Assembly (NCBI RefSeq): GCF_030369675.1 | Contig: NZ_CP128477.1 | Coordinates: forward strand, 3,242,501-3,306,500 | Reading direction: 5' to 3' | Length of the DNA stretch: 64,000 nucleotides | From: Peteryoungia algae | GTDB lineage: Bacteria > Pseudomonadota > Alphaproteobacteria > Rhizobiales > Rhizobiaceae | In this document: positions 10,989-21,373 of the stretch, piece after piece | Layout of the letters: each line of letters starts with the position of its first letter | Numbering within the stretch: position 1 is the stretch's first letter | Notes under the pieces: model-generated | Told to the model about the DNA's origin: nothing | The model's input: only the letters and a program-made list of their open reading frames with translations | Databases searched by the model: none | Position numbers and translations under genes: made by a program

Positions 10989-11507
10989 ATGCGAATCGGA
11001 CTTTCTACCCTGACCATTTTCATGGCCACATTTTCCGCCATTGGCACCCACGCCGCGCCGCTTCCCGGTGGGGCGGGGAGCCTTACGGAGAACTATCAGG
11101 ATTGGGTCGTCGCCTGTCAGGCGCAAAACAATGCCACCGCCTGCGTCATGCGGCAGGTGCAGAGCAACAGCCAGACCGGTCAGACTATTCTGACCGCCGA
11201 ATTTCGCGCTGTTGACGGCGATGCTCTGGAAGGAGCGTTGCTGCTGCCTTTCGGGCTGGTGCTTTCACAAGGCGTGGCGGTGAAGATTGATGAAACAGAG
11301 GCTTGGCCGCTTAGTTTTTCCACCTGTCTGCCCCAAGGCTGCCTCGCGCTCATCAGCTTCGACGCCAGCCGCATCGCCAGCCTGAAAGCCGGAACAGCGC
11401 TGAATCTGACGGTCTCAGCCATCAGTCCGCTCCAACCCATCGCCTTCAAAATCTCCCTCAAGGGATTCACAAATGCCTTGGGCCGCATCGCGGAACTATC
11501 CAAATGA
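10989..11507 (+). CDS. IalB-like secreted protein (invasion-associated locus B family)
   Basis: A 172-aa exported protein. The start at 10989 is followed by a signal peptide ending near GTHA. The mature part has the family pattern: ENYQDWVVACQ with a nearby second Cys (ATACVMRQVQ), a basal strand region, then the pair CLPQGC and LISFDASRI. IalB of Bartonella is linked to erythrocyte invasion, but many free-living rhizobia carry paralogues of unknown role. It lies 11 bp after tpsA on the same strand, so it is probably the third gene of the TPS operon. A chaperone, anchor or accessory role for TpsA is inference from position only. Confidence 0.85.
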   Translation: MRIGLSTLTIFMATFSAIGTHAAPLPGGAGSLTENYQDWVVACQAQNNATACVMRQVQSNSQTGQTILTAEFRAVDGDALEGALLLPFGLVLSQGVAVKIDETEAWPLSFSTCLPQGCLALISFDASRIASLKAGTALNLTVSAISPLQPIAFKISLKGFTNALGRIAELSK

Positions 11508-11676
11508 CCCTTGCTGAGTTCTTCCTCATTTGTCGCTTTGAATAGCCCCGTGAATAGTGGCGCTTGTCGGTGGACAGGGAGCGTCCGACATCGACGGATT
11601 CCGTGAACTTGCTGTCCTCGTCACGGCGCAAATAGCGCTTGTCGGTTCCGGTATCGATGAGTTCACGCTTCCACAT
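11467..11676 (-). CDS. Small conserved hypothetical protein (WKRELIDTGTDKRY type)
   Basis: A 69-aa frame preceded by a near-perfect AGGAGGACAGGT. The N-terminal half, KRELIDTGTDKRYLRRDEDS and KFTESVDVGRSLSTDKRHYS, matches a small basic rhizobial protein family of unknown function that I remember as about 55-60 aa. The C-terminal half (NSARVIWIVPRCGPRHL) does not fit that family and overlaps the IalB gene by 41 bp on the opposite strand. The normal 3' end was probably replaced by a frameshift or junction. It is likely a stress-associated small protein, judging from its neighbours. Confidence 0.6.
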   Translation of the reverse strand: MWKRELIDTGTDKRYLRRDEDSKFTESVDVGRSLSTDKRHYSRGYSKRQMRKNSARVIWIVPRCGPRHL

Positions 11677-11958
11677 ACCTGTCCTCCTGTTTGTCAGTGA
11701 GATCGCGGCGGACCGGTTGGGTGCTCGCCTGGCGCTTCGTTGCCCGCAGCTGCGTTCACTATCGCGGTCGTGTCCGTTTGACACGCTCTGGCGTAAGAGC
11801 GATTCGCGGCTCCCTGATGATCAGCGGGAGCGCCTCGTCAGCGAACTAATGTCCGCGCGACTGGCGGTCCGGGATGCAAAGGACAAGCCTGAAGAGATCG
11901 CATGCTGACTTCGCCCTAAATCGCGCAGAAATAAGCCCCCGTCGGCTGTCGCTACCTG

Positions 11959-11983
11959 GGAACCATTGAGACATTGAAAGGTT
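11959..11983 (+). promoter_or_regulatory. EcfG-type general-stress promoter for the YciE-like gene
   Basis: GGAAC (11959-11963), a 16-bp spacer, then GGTT (11980-11983). This agrees with the alphaproteobacterial EcfG consensus GGAAC-N16/17-CGTT in 8 of 9 fixed bases. It ends 40 bp before the start codon at 12023, which gives a short leader. The remainder of 11677-12022 holds no other recognisable gene. Confidence 0.6.
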
Positions 11984-12022
11984 GGGCACCCGATACGTCA
12001 CAGATTTGAACGGATTCCCCCA

Positions 12023-12526
12023 ATGGCTACCGAAAAGACTTTGTCCGACCTGTTCCTTGATACGCTCAAGGACATCTATTTTGCCGAAAAGCAAATCCTG
12101 AAAGCGTTGCCCAAGATGGCGCGCGCAGCCCAGTCCGAAGAGGGCAAGGCTGGATTTCTAAAGCATCGCGAGGAGACCCAGGACCAGATAGAGCGTCTGG
12201 AGCAGATTTTCGAACTGCTGGGCAAGCCGGCCCGTGGCAAGACCTGCGAAGCCATTCAGGGCATCCTCGCCGAGGGCGAAGAGATTATGGAAGACTACAA
12301 GGGGACGGCTGCTCTTGATGCGGGTCTCATCGCATCGGCACAGGCTGTCGAGCATTATGAAATCGCCCGCTACGGAACTCTCAAGTCCTGGGCGAAGCAG
12401 CTCGGTCTGAAGGAAGCGATCCCTTTGCTGGATGCCAATCTTCAGGAAGAGATTGCGACCGACCAGAAACTGACGGCTCTGGGCGAAACGTCCGCAAATG
12501 CCAAGAGCATGAAGAAGGCCAGCTGA
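12023..12526 (+). CDS. YciE/YciF-type ferritin-like protein (DUF892)
   Basis: A 167-aa, all-helical protein of the DUF892 family. It opens LSDLFLDTLKDIYFAEKQIL and contains EHYEIARYGTLKSWAKQLG and LLDANLQEEIATDQKL, the family's conserved Glu/His-rich helices that resemble a ferritin-like di-metal fold. Length is typical. In enterobacteria yciE/yciF are stress-inducible and RpoS-dependent; here an EcfG-type promoter precedes the gene and catalase follows, which suits oxidative or osmotic stress. The biochemical activity of the family is not established. Confidence 0.88.
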   Translation: MATEKTLSDLFLDTLKDIYFAEKQILKALPKMARAAQSEEGKAGFLKHREETQDQIERLEQIFELLGKPARGKTCEAIQGILAEGEEIMEDYKGTAALDAGLIASAQAVEHYEIARYGTLKSWAKQLGLKEAIPLLDANLQEEIATDQKLTALGETSANAKSMKKAS

Positions 12527-12546
12527 GCCGTCTCCGATCTCTGCGA

Positions 12547-12566
12547 GACCGCCCCTTGAGGCGGTC
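12547..12566 (+). terminator. Stem-loop between yciE-like gene and katE
   Basis: GACCGCC (12547-12553) pairs perfectly with GGCGGTC (12560-12566) around a 6-nt loop and is followed by ATTCGTTTCTT. It is a weak intrinsic terminator, so partial read-through into katE is possible. Confidence 0.5.
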
Positions 12567-12625
12567 ATTCGTTTCTTAAGCAGCTTTCCTTGCCACCATC
12601 AGAGCGCGTGCTCCAGGAGTTCTTC

Positions 12626-14770
<2,145 letters not shown>

Positions 14771-14775
14771 TCGGT

Positions 14776-14800
14776 TTGGCCCCCGGCTCATGGGGGCCAA
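14776..14800. terminator. Bidirectional stem-loop between katE and histidine kinase
   Basis: TTGGCCCCC (14776-14784) and GGGGGCCAA (14792-14800) form a perfect 9-bp stem with a 7-nt loop between two convergent genes. There is no strong T tract on either side, but the position suits a shared transcription stop. Confidence 0.6.
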
Positions 14801-14876
14801 CCATCACCTATGCCCCAAGATCGGTTTAGTTCGTCCCCCAGATAGCTGCCTTATCTGGAGTGACGCGCGGGGTTTC

Positions 14877-15878
14877 TTAGTGTGCCAGATCACTCACCCG
14901 CATTCTCAAGGTCACCATTATCCCTCCTGCGGTCCGATCGTATACGATTGACCCACCGAGATGACCACCCACGGTTCGTTGGAGCAGCTTGCTGCCATAC
15001 CCCTCAGGTGAGTTTTTCGGCACATCCTCGCAGCCTTGCTCGCTCCATAAGATCTCCACATCCTCCTCGACGGTAGAGCCGGAGATATCGAGCAAGCCTT
15101 GCTCGGCTGATAACGCACCATATTTCAGCGAATTGGTCGCCAGCTCGTGGATCACAAGGGCAAGGCTCGTAGCCGCCTTCTCTCCGATCCCCATACGAGG
15201 AACGGCAACACGAATCCGACCTGCAAAGGCGCTCAGGTCGTCATACGGCGCCAAAAGCACCGAAAACAGATCGCCGAGCAGAGCGGCACTTCCCTGGCCA
15301 TTGGGGAGGGGTCTGACCAGATCATGGGCCCGCCCCAGCGCCGTCAGCCTCTGGGTCAATTGCTTCGCCATCTCCTCTTTAGTCTCGGTCGTCCGCGACG
15401 TGATCGTCGTCAGGCCCGACGCCAGAGCGAGAAGATTCTTCACCCGGTGGCTCATTTCGCCGGCGAGCAGCTCGTGACCCTCCTCCGCTTGCTTGCGCCC
15501 CGTGACATCGAGAAAGATCCCCGTCATCTCCCGGGCGGCGGCGTCTCGGTTGCCCCCCAAGCCTCGCGCAGAAATCCAGCGCACGTCCGATGTGCTCGTC
15601 AATATTCTGAAGTCGATTTCGAACTGACCTTCGACGACACGTGTGGCAACGAAGGCTGCCCTGACGCGGTCTCGGTCGGCAGGATGTACCTGCGCGGATA
15701 AGTGTTCAAAGGTGAGCCCGTTTGCCAGCGGAAGATCCCAGAGCTCAAAGCCTCTGGCATCCATGACGAATTCGTCGTTTTCAACAATCCATGTCCAGAG
15801 AGCGACCCCGGCAGAATCGATGGCACTGCGGAGCGCACGTGCATCCCAGTCGCTGCCAATTGGACCGCTATTGCTCAA
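14877..15878 (-). CDS. PAS-containing HWE-family sensor histidine kinase
   Basis: A 333-aa soluble kinase. Residues ~15-128 are a PAS/PAC domain (WTWIVENDEFVMDARGFELW, PADRDRVRAAF, GIFLDVTGRKQAEE). The H-box is GEMSHRVKNLLALASGL with His144, and HELATNSLKYGALS is the N-box. WSEQG carries the W-x-E that names the HWE family. There is no membrane segment or receiver domain. HWE/HisKA2 kinases in alphaproteobacteria often feed the PhyR-NepR-EcfG general stress response, and the neighbours carry EcfG-type promoters. No PhyR, NepR or EcfG gene is in the window, so the link is inferred. Confidence 0.9.
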   Translation of the reverse strand: MSNSGPIGSDWDARALRSAIDSAGVALWTWIVENDEFVMDARGFELWDLPLANGLTFEHLSAQVHPADRDRVRAAFVATRVVEGQFEIDFRILTSTSDVRWISARGLGGNRDAAAREMTGIFLDVTGRKQAEEGHELLAGEMSHRVKNLLALASGLTTITSRTTETKEEMAKQLTQRLTALGRAHDLVRPLPNGQGSAALLGDLFSVLLAPYDDLSAFAGRIRVAVPRMGIGEKAATSLALVIHELATNSLKYGALSAEQGLLDISGSTVEEDVEILWSEQGCEDVPKNSPEGYGSKLLQRTVGGHLGGSIVYDRTAGGIMVTLRMRVSDLAH

Positions 15879-16050
15879 TCGAAGCTCTCCCGCTCAACGG
15901 TGCAGCTCATCAATCCACAATCCGTAGATGACTTTACAGCTAAAAGCCCATCGGTGACCAGTCGGTTTTCTCGTTTGCACATCCGCGCCACGAGGATCGA
16001 TCATCAGATGCGAAATGTCGCCACAAAAGCCAACAACGGCAAAATGAGCC

Positions 16051-16075
16051 GGAACTTTAATCACGCCGTTGTGTT
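16051..16075 (+). promoter_or_regulatory. EcfG-type promoter for the PepSY-like gene
   Basis: GGAAC (16051-16055), a 16-bp spacer and TGTT (16072-16075). This matches GGAAC-N16-CGTT except for one base of the -10 element. It lies 45 bp before the start codon at 16120 and probably also serves the next gene at 16467. The rest of 15879-16119 shows no gene. Confidence 0.55.
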
Positions 16076-16119
16076 CTTGCTGCGGTACCTAGCAACTAGG
16101 TCTGCAAAGAGGAAACCCC

Positions 16120-16437
16120 ATGAAAAAGATGATTTTCGCGGCGGCGCTCGTATGCGCCTCGGCAGTGTCTGCCTATGCCCAGACCACCACTGTTCCTGCG
16201 GCCGACGGCGACACTCCTGCCGTTGCGACACCGGATACGCCGAATGCTGCAGCCCCGGTAGAGGGCGCTAACTCCTTCACAGAAGAACAAGCGCGGGAGC
16301 GCATTGAGGCCGCCGGCTACACCGGCATTGCCGACCTCATGCTTGACGACCAGGGCGTCTGGCAGGCCACGGCAATGAAGGACGGCAAGTCCTTGTCGGT
16401 GGCAATGGATTACCAGGGCAACGTCGTCTCGAAATAA
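16120..16437 (+). CDS. Small secreted PepSY-like protein
   Basis: A 105-aa protein with a signal peptide (KKMIFAAALVCASAVSAYA), a Thr/Pro/Ala-rich linker (residues ~22-50) and a single C-terminal domain. ARERIEAAGYTGIADLMLDD and WQATAMKDGKSLSVAMDYQG resemble the short PepSY fold found in many rhizobial periplasmic proteins. The start follows AGAGGAAACCCC. The role is unknown, probably periplasmic stress-related. It is co-directional with the 16467 gene, 29 bp apart. Confidence 0.75.
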   Translation: MKKMIFAAALVCASAVSAYAQTTTVPAADGDTPAVATPDTPNAAAPVEGANSFTEEQARERIEAAGYTGIADLMLDDQGVWQATAMKDGKSLSVAMDYQGNVVSK

Positions 16438-16466
16438 TTCTGCAGAGCGGAGAGAAAGGTCATTCC

Positions 16467-17078
16467 ATGAAAAACATTACCGGACTTTTTGACACCTACA
16501 ATGATGCAAGCGCGGCCGTCAGTGCTCTGGAAGCCCGTGGCGTCCGGTCCGACGACATCAGCATCGTTTCCAATAATGCCGACAACCGTCACACACATGA
16601 AGACAACGACAGTGGCGCTGCAGAAGGTGCCGGCACCGGTGCCGGTATTGGCGCTGTGGTTGGGGGCGCGGGCGGTCTTCTGACGGGACTCGGTATTATG
16701 GCCATCCCAGGTGTTGGCCCGGTCGTTGCGGCCGGTTGGTTGGCCGCAACTGCAGCCGGCGCCGTTGCCGGCGCGGTTGCTGGCGGTGCGGCTGGTGGCC
16801 TTATCGGCGCACTGATGGATTCCGGAGTTTCTGAAGAAGAGGCCCATGTCTACGCCGAAGGTGTTCGCCGTGGGGGCACGCTCGTCACAGCTCGCGTGGA
16901 TGACAGCATGGAAGTTGAGGCGGAAGCGATCCTCAAGCAGTCCAATCGCGTCGATCCGATGGCGCGCCGCCAGGCCTATTCGGAGCAGGGCTGGACGAAG
17001 TTCGATCATTCCGCTGACCCCTACGGCCCGGCGGAAATCGAACAGGAGCGCGACCGTTATCGGGGTCGCACTCTCTAA
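16467..17078 (+). CDS. General-stress-like membrane protein with glycine-zipper core
   Basis: A 203-aa protein. The N-terminus (ITGLFDTYNDASAAVSALEA, VRSDDISIVSNN) matches the general stress protein 17M-like fold. The middle (residues ~50-115) is almost wholly Gly/Ala/Val (AAGAVAGAVAGGAAGGLIGA), a glycine-zipper membrane segment. The third part has SEEEAHVYAEGVRRGGTLVTA followed by a charged tail. Related proteins are annotated as stress or low-temperature-induced. It probably shares the EcfG-type promoter of the preceding gene. Molecular function is unknown. Confidence 0.8.
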   Translation: MKNITGLFDTYNDASAAVSALEARGVRSDDISIVSNNADNRHTHEDNDSGAAEGAGTGAGIGAVVGGAGGLLTGLGIMAIPGVGPVVAAGWLAATAAGAVAGAVAGGAAGGLIGALMDSGVSEEEAHVYAEGVRRGGTLVTARVDDSMEVEAEAILKQSNRVDPMARRQAYSEQGWTKFDHSADPYGPAEIEQERDRYRGRTL

Positions 17079-17090
17079 TTCATGCCAATC

Positions 17091-17114
17091 GGGGATCGGC
17101 TTACGCCGGTCCCC
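17091..17114 (+). terminator. Stem-loop after the general-stress gene
   Basis: GGGGATCGGC (17091-17100) pairs with GCCGGTCCCC (17105-17114) across a TTAC loop, 10 bp with one wobble. GACGTCGTTTT follows. It is a probable terminator of the 16120-17078 unit. Confidence 0.6.
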
Positions 17115-17184
17115 GACGTCGTTTTAAAACATCATCTATCAACAGGGATGTCGGTTGGCTTTCCGGAACCCCAGAAGGTCACCC

Positions 17185-18270
17185 ATGCGTAGCATTTCCG
17201 ATACCATCGAGCGATTGGCTCGTGCCCGCGCGCAAACGCAGGGCCCCGTCGACCAGCCAAATAAGCTGACCAGGCTGGCCGAGCCTGCGCAAAACCCCGG
17301 CCAGCTCACCGGCTGGTATCAGTGCCCGGACGGTCCAGTGTCCCCTCCCGCCCTCGTGGTCGTTCTGCATGGCTGCACACAGACGGCAGCCGCATATGAT
17401 CACGGGTCCGGCTGGTCGCGGCTCGCCGAAGACTATGGTTTCGCGGTTCTGTTTCCGGAGCAATCCCGCCAGAACAACGCCAATCTCTGCTTCAACTGGT
17501 TCCAGGGCGATGACGTCACTCGCGACCACGGCGAGGTCCTGTCGATCCGTGAGATGATCGCGAGCATGATCGACATTCATGGTGTGGATTCGCGCCGTGT
17601 GTTTGTCACGGGCCTTTCGGCAGGTGGCGCCATGGCCAATGCACTTCTCGCTTCCTATCCCGAAGTCTTTACAGGTGGTGCGATCATCGCCGGCCTTCCC
17701 TTCGGCGTGGCCTCCACGGTGCCGGAAGCTTTCGACCGAATGCGAGGGCACGGAATTCCACCCGCGACGACGCTCGACGCCAAACTCAGGAGCGCATCCC
17801 GGCACGATGGACCTTGGCCGACCGTCTCTGTCTGGCACGGGACGACTGACAATACAGTCTCTGAGGCGAATTCCCGGGCAATCATCGATCAGTGGCGAGG
17901 GGTCCATGGCGCGGACGTTGGATCGCGCGAAGCTCAGCTCGTCGATGGCGGTCATGCGCTGGAAACCTGGAAAGATGCATCCGGCAGAAACGCCATCGAG
18001 CACTACCGGATTGTCGGCATGGGTCATGGAACGCCAATCGATGCAACCACCGGATATGGCAGATCTGCCGCATATATGCTCGACGCCGGGATTTCGTCGA
18101 CCGTGCATATCGCGCGCGCCTGGGGGCTGACCCCATCCTTCGAGCGGCGGGAAAGGCCGGAAACGCCCGATGCCTCACAGGTCGCCGCACAGCATGGCCC
18201 ACTCTTGAAGCCTGATGGCATACAGGAGGTCATCGAGAGTGCATTGCGGGCCGCAGGCCTTATGAAATGA
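17185..18270 (+). CDS. PHB-depolymerase-family esterase (alpha/beta hydrolase)
   Basis: A 361-aa esterase. The start at 17185 follows AGAAGG; the frame is open to 17155. PALVVVLHGCTQTAAAYDHG is the oxyanion-hole region, GLSAGGAMANAL holds the nucleophile (about Ser145), VWHGTTDNTV the acid region, and VGMGHGTPID the His region. All are typical of the LpqC/PHB-depolymerase family that hydrolyses short polyester or aryl-ester bonds. There is no clear signal peptide, so a cytoplasmic substrate is likely. The family is broad, so the substrate is uncertain. Confidence 0.85.
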   Translation: MRSISDTIERLARARAQTQGPVDQPNKLTRLAEPAQNPGQLTGWYQCPDGPVSPPALVVVLHGCTQTAAAYDHGSGWSRLAEDYGFAVLFPEQSRQNNANLCFNWFQGDDVTRDHGEVLSIREMIASMIDIHGVDSRRVFVTGLSAGGAMANALLASYPEVFTGGAIIAGLPFGVASTVPEAFDRMRGHGIPPATTLDAKLRSASRHDGPWPTVSVWHGTTDNTVSEANSRAIIDQWRGVHGADVGSREAQLVDGGHALETWKDASGRNAIEHYRIVGMGHGTPIDATTGYGRSAAYMLDAGISSTVHIARAWGLTPSFERRERPETPDASQVAAQHGPLLKPDGIQEVIESALRAAGLMK

Positions 18271-18372
18271 GGTCATCGGCGGCGACTGGTTGGCTGAAGA
18301 GACCCTAGGCAGTGCCAAATTGGAGCTCGCAGCCTCGTGAAGGATCCTTGCGGTCGTAATTGCGCTGTTCCG

Positions 18373-18397
18373 GGAACTTCCTGGCTTCCCATAGGTT
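18373..18397 (+). promoter_or_regulatory. EcfG-type promoter upstream of a broken small secreted-protein gene
   Basis: GGAAC (18373-18377), a 16-bp spacer and GGTT (18394-18397), the same form as the element at 11959. It ends 71 bp before the ATG at 18468. The promoter is intact although the gene is not. Confidence 0.55.
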
Positions 18398-18467
18398 GCC
18401 CCAACATAAGTTCCTGCAAGATCTGCCGTCGACATGTGCCGGTCGTTCGCGATTGAAAGACGAGTCT

Positions 18468-18834
18468 ATGATGAGATTTTCTGCTTGGTTCCTGCCGACC
18501 GCTTCGGCGCTCGTCCTCGCCTCTGGAAGCTTCGCCTATGCTGACGAAGCAGCCTTATTGTAGTCTGATGCAGGAAGTTGGAACCGCATGGGCATCGTCA
18601 AAACGCGGGCCAATTCCCCGGAGCGGGCACCGGCACTGCCAGACTGGCGGTAAGCGCGCCGGAAATACCATCAACTTCGGGATTACATGGGTGAAGGAGG
18701 TCAATGGCGATCGGCGTGCACAGATGACCATCGAAAGGATCGGCGACACGGGCATAAGACTGACAACGGTCGATACCGATCCCAAGACTGGCAAATCCAT
18801 CGTCACGGGCCGTATTGATTTGCGTCGCACCTGA
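18468..18834 (+). pseudogene. Small secreted protein, interrupted
   Basis: An intact signal peptide (FSAWFLPTASALVLASGSFA, then YADEAALL) meets a TAG at 18561. The same frame continues SDAGSWNRMGIVKTRANSPE, which looks coding, before another stop. A neighbouring frame (about 18640-18834) gives GGKRAGNTINFGITWVKEV and MTIERIGDTGIRLTTVDTDP. The pieces fit one protein of about 115 aa, similar to small exported rhizobial proteins, broken by one stop and at least one frameshift. The family is unnamed to me. Confidence 0.5.
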
Positions 18835-19034
18835 GGCCGTCTCGCATAGACTTCGTCGTTTTGTTTGCCCGCGACCAGTCCTATGTCGTCGGTCTCACCC
18901 TTGTGACCTCGGATGCAGGCTGACAGCCGCTTTGACCAGAAGGGACAGCACCGTCTGGCGGTTGTTCGGAGGCTTGTATTGAAGGTGTCTGGCTATTGGA
19001 CTGGAACCTCCCAGCGAGATTGGAATTGAACGCT

Positions 19035-19268
19035 ATGCAAAGATATTTCTTTCACATTCGCGAACGAAATGAACTGGAGCTTGATGTCGAAGGCGTCGAG
19101 TTTGCAGACGACGCCGCCGCTCGAATGGGGGCTATATCCGCTGCAAAGGAAATGGTTGTTGAGGCCGTGGTCGGCGATGCAGAGATAGATGGCCGCCAGC
19201 TTGAAGTTATGTCGTCAGGGGGTGATCTGGTGGCGGTGGTCTCACTTCAGTCCGTCATCAAAATCTAA
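19035..19268 (+). CDS. DUF6894 family small protein
   Basis: A 77-aa protein starting MQRYFFHIRERNELELDVEG, the typical opening of the widespread alphaproteobacterial DUF6894 family. Acidic GVEFADDAAARMGAISAAKE and a hydrophobic C-terminal strand (DLVAVVSLQSVIKI) follow. The start at 19035 agrees with the family; 13 more codons are open upstream. Function is unknown. It lies among stress genes. Confidence 0.8.
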   Translation: MQRYFFHIRERNELELDVEGVEFADDAAARMGAISAAKEMVVEAVVGDAEIDGRQLEVMSSGGDLVAVVSLQSVIKI

Positions 19269-19509
19269 GTGTGGCGTTGGCGGCTGCTCGATGGGCAGGA
19301 TGGGTGAGTGCACCAAGCGACTTCACACGACCCCGTGTTGGGCATTTCGTTGGGCGACTATCCTCGATCATCTGAACCGGAGATAGCTGATCTTCGCGAG
19401 CGTTTTGGTGGCATGATGGGAAAGACGCCTGACCGCAGGTCACCTAGGTACCAGATCTTGAAAAATGCCGTCTCGCTCTCCAGAGCCGCGACAGAGGGAG
19501 CACGCCAGA

Positions 19510-20595
19510 ATGTCAATCCAAAGAGCAAGCTTTTACGCGCTCCTGATCATGGTGACGGTGGCGTTCGTGTGGCTTCTGATACCCTATTACACAGCAGTTC
19601 TGTGGGCCGTGATCCTGGCAATCCTGTTCTTTCCCGTCCACAAGCGGCTTGAACGATTGCTTGGCGGCCGTTCCACGATCGCGGCGCTTCTTACCCTGTT
19701 TCTATGTATCTGCCTCGTCATCCTGCCGGCCCTCGGCATTCTGGCATCCCTCATTCAGGAAGGTTCAAGCCTCTACCAGCGCATCAGCAGCAATGAAATC
19801 GACCTGAATGCCCATCTGCTGCGGCTTCAATCCATCCTGCCTGAATTTCTCAACAACTGGCTGACCTCACTCAAGCTCGATGGCTTTGCAGAAGTGTGGA
19901 CGAAGCTCTCATCCGGATTCATGGAGGCGGGGCAGTCGATTGCCGGGGGGGTGTTGAGCTTCGGACAGAACACGCTGCAGTTCTTCATCAGCATGGGACT
20001 GATGCTCTATCTCCTGTTCTTCCTGTTCCGGGATGGCGCTTCGCTGGGACGGACCGTGCGTCACTCCATTCCGCTCAGTGACGATTATACGCGTCAGTTC
20101 ATCGACAAGTTCGCCGCCGTTGTTCGCGCCACCGTTCGAGGTAATATGATCATCGCGATCACCCAGGGCGCGATCGGCGGCTTGAGCTTCTGGGCTCTGG
20201 GCATTGAGGCTGCACTGCTGTGGGGCGTCGTTATGACCTTCTTGTCTATGCTGCCTGCCATCGGTGCCGCGATCGTCTGGGTGCCGGCTGCGATATGGCT
20301 GTTCCTCATTGGCGCGTGGATCAAGGGCATCCTGATGGTGGTAATCGGGGCCTTCGTGATAGGGCTCATCGACAACCTCCTCCGTCCTCCTTTGGTGGGG
20401 CAGGGTGCCCGGCTGCCGGATTATGTCGTCCTGATTTCGACCGTCGGCGGAATCTCCCTATTTGGCCTCAGTGGCTTCGTTATCGGCCCCCTGATCGCTG
20501 CCCTTTTCATCTCCGCGTGGTCTCTGTTCACGCTGCAACAGCAGGAACCCACCTCAGCTTCCGTTGGTAGAAGGATCGAGGATAGAGGCAATTGA
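19510..20595 (+). CDS. AI-2E family transporter (PerM/TqsA-like)
   Basis: A 361-aa inner-membrane protein with seven or eight predicted helices: two at the N-terminus (FYALLIMVTVAFVWLLIPYY, AVLWAVILAILFFPVHKRLE), a third around LILV-rich residues 60-80, a soluble middle (~85-140), then FFISMGLMLYLLFFLFRDG and four more. GLIDNLLRPPLVGQGARLPD and GLSGFVIGPLIAALF are family signatures. Members export small molecules or act as Na+/H+ antiporters; substrate cannot be assigned. The start at 19510 lies after a GAGGGAG site; the frame is open 15 codons earlier. Confidence 0.88.
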   Translation: MSIQRASFYALLIMVTVAFVWLLIPYYTAVLWAVILAILFFPVHKRLERLLGGRSTIAALLTLFLCICLVILPALGILASLIQEGSSLYQRISSNEIDLNAHLLRLQSILPEFLNNWLTSLKLDGFAEVWTKLSSGFMEAGQSIAGGVLSFGQNTLQFFISMGLMLYLLFFLFRDGASLGRTVRHSIPLSDDYTRQFIDKFAAVVRATVRGNMIIAITQGAIGGLSFWALGIEAALLWGVVMTFLSMLPAIGAAIVWVPAAIWLFLIGAWIKGILMVVIGAFVIGLIDNLLRPPLVGQGARLPDYVVLISTVGGISLFGLSGFVIGPLIAALFISAWSLFTLQQQEPTSASVGRRIEDRGN

Positions 20596-20760
20596 GGCGT
20601 AAGGAAGAGGTCAAAGCTGGCATTACCGATCGGCTGGCAGCATATGTCGACTGCTTTTCGGTCAACAGCGACCAGAACCGACAGGCTGCTTCTGGCCCCG
20701 TCATCTAACTGAAAGGCGCGCGTTCTCCCTGTGGCCAATGGTGGCCATAGGAGAACTGAA

Positions 20761-21373
20761 ATGGGTATCTCGCGATATGATCCTGCCGCACTGGGTCGAC
20801 CGGCTTGGAGCGCGGGTAAACAAGTTGGTATCAAGAAGCCCCTTAAGCAGCGCCAGATCTGGGCAGTCCGCTTCTTTCTCGATCGTGAAGGAAGGATGCG
20901 AGATCGGGCGCTTTTTGATCTTGCCATCGACAGCAAGCTCTGTGGCTGCGATCTGGTAAAGCTGAAAATCGGGACACTCATAACTGGCCACGACATTCGA
21001 ACTCGGGCGATGGTCGTCCAGCAAACGACTGGACGACCCGTGCAGTTCGAAATCACAACTGAGGTCAGAGCTAGTCTGCTTGCCTGGCTTCAACGAAGGG
21101 GAGGAACCGTCGATGACTATGCCTTTCCCAGTCGCGTCGACCACGCTGATCATCTCAGCACTCGGCAGTACGCCCGACTGGTCTACGAGTGGGTGACGGC
21201 GATCGGGTTTCGTCGGGAGGATTGCGGTACGCATTCCCTGCGGCGAACGAAGGCTGCCATGATATACAAAGCCACCGGCAATCTTCGAGCGATCCAGATC
21301 CTACTTGGCCATACCAAGATCGCCCGTCGACATTGGGGACGCATTAGAACTAGCTGTGCGAACTGAAATCTGA
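20761..21373 (+). pseudogene. Tyrosine recombinase/integrase, 3' end deleted and frameshifted
   Basis: MGISRYDPAALGRPAWSAGK begins a rhizobial tyrosine-recombinase family of about 205 aa. The catalytic Arg region (RDRALFDLAIDSKLCGCDLV) and HSLRRTKAAMIYKATGNLRA are present. After LLGHTKI the family normally has a short segment with the nucleophilic Tyr (TxRYLG-like) and ends in a DALELAE-like helix. Here HTKI jumps to a new frame coding VDIGDALELAVRTEI (stop 21371-21373). A roughly 20-bp deletion therefore removed the catalytic Tyr. As read directly the frame ends at 21366. It should be inactive. Confidence 0.75.

Noticed and set aside
20761..21373. Tyrosine recombinase as the integrase of the island
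   Set aside because: It lacks the catalytic Tyr segment, lies far from the tRNA and from both direct repeats; the recombinase tail at the tRNA is a better match.
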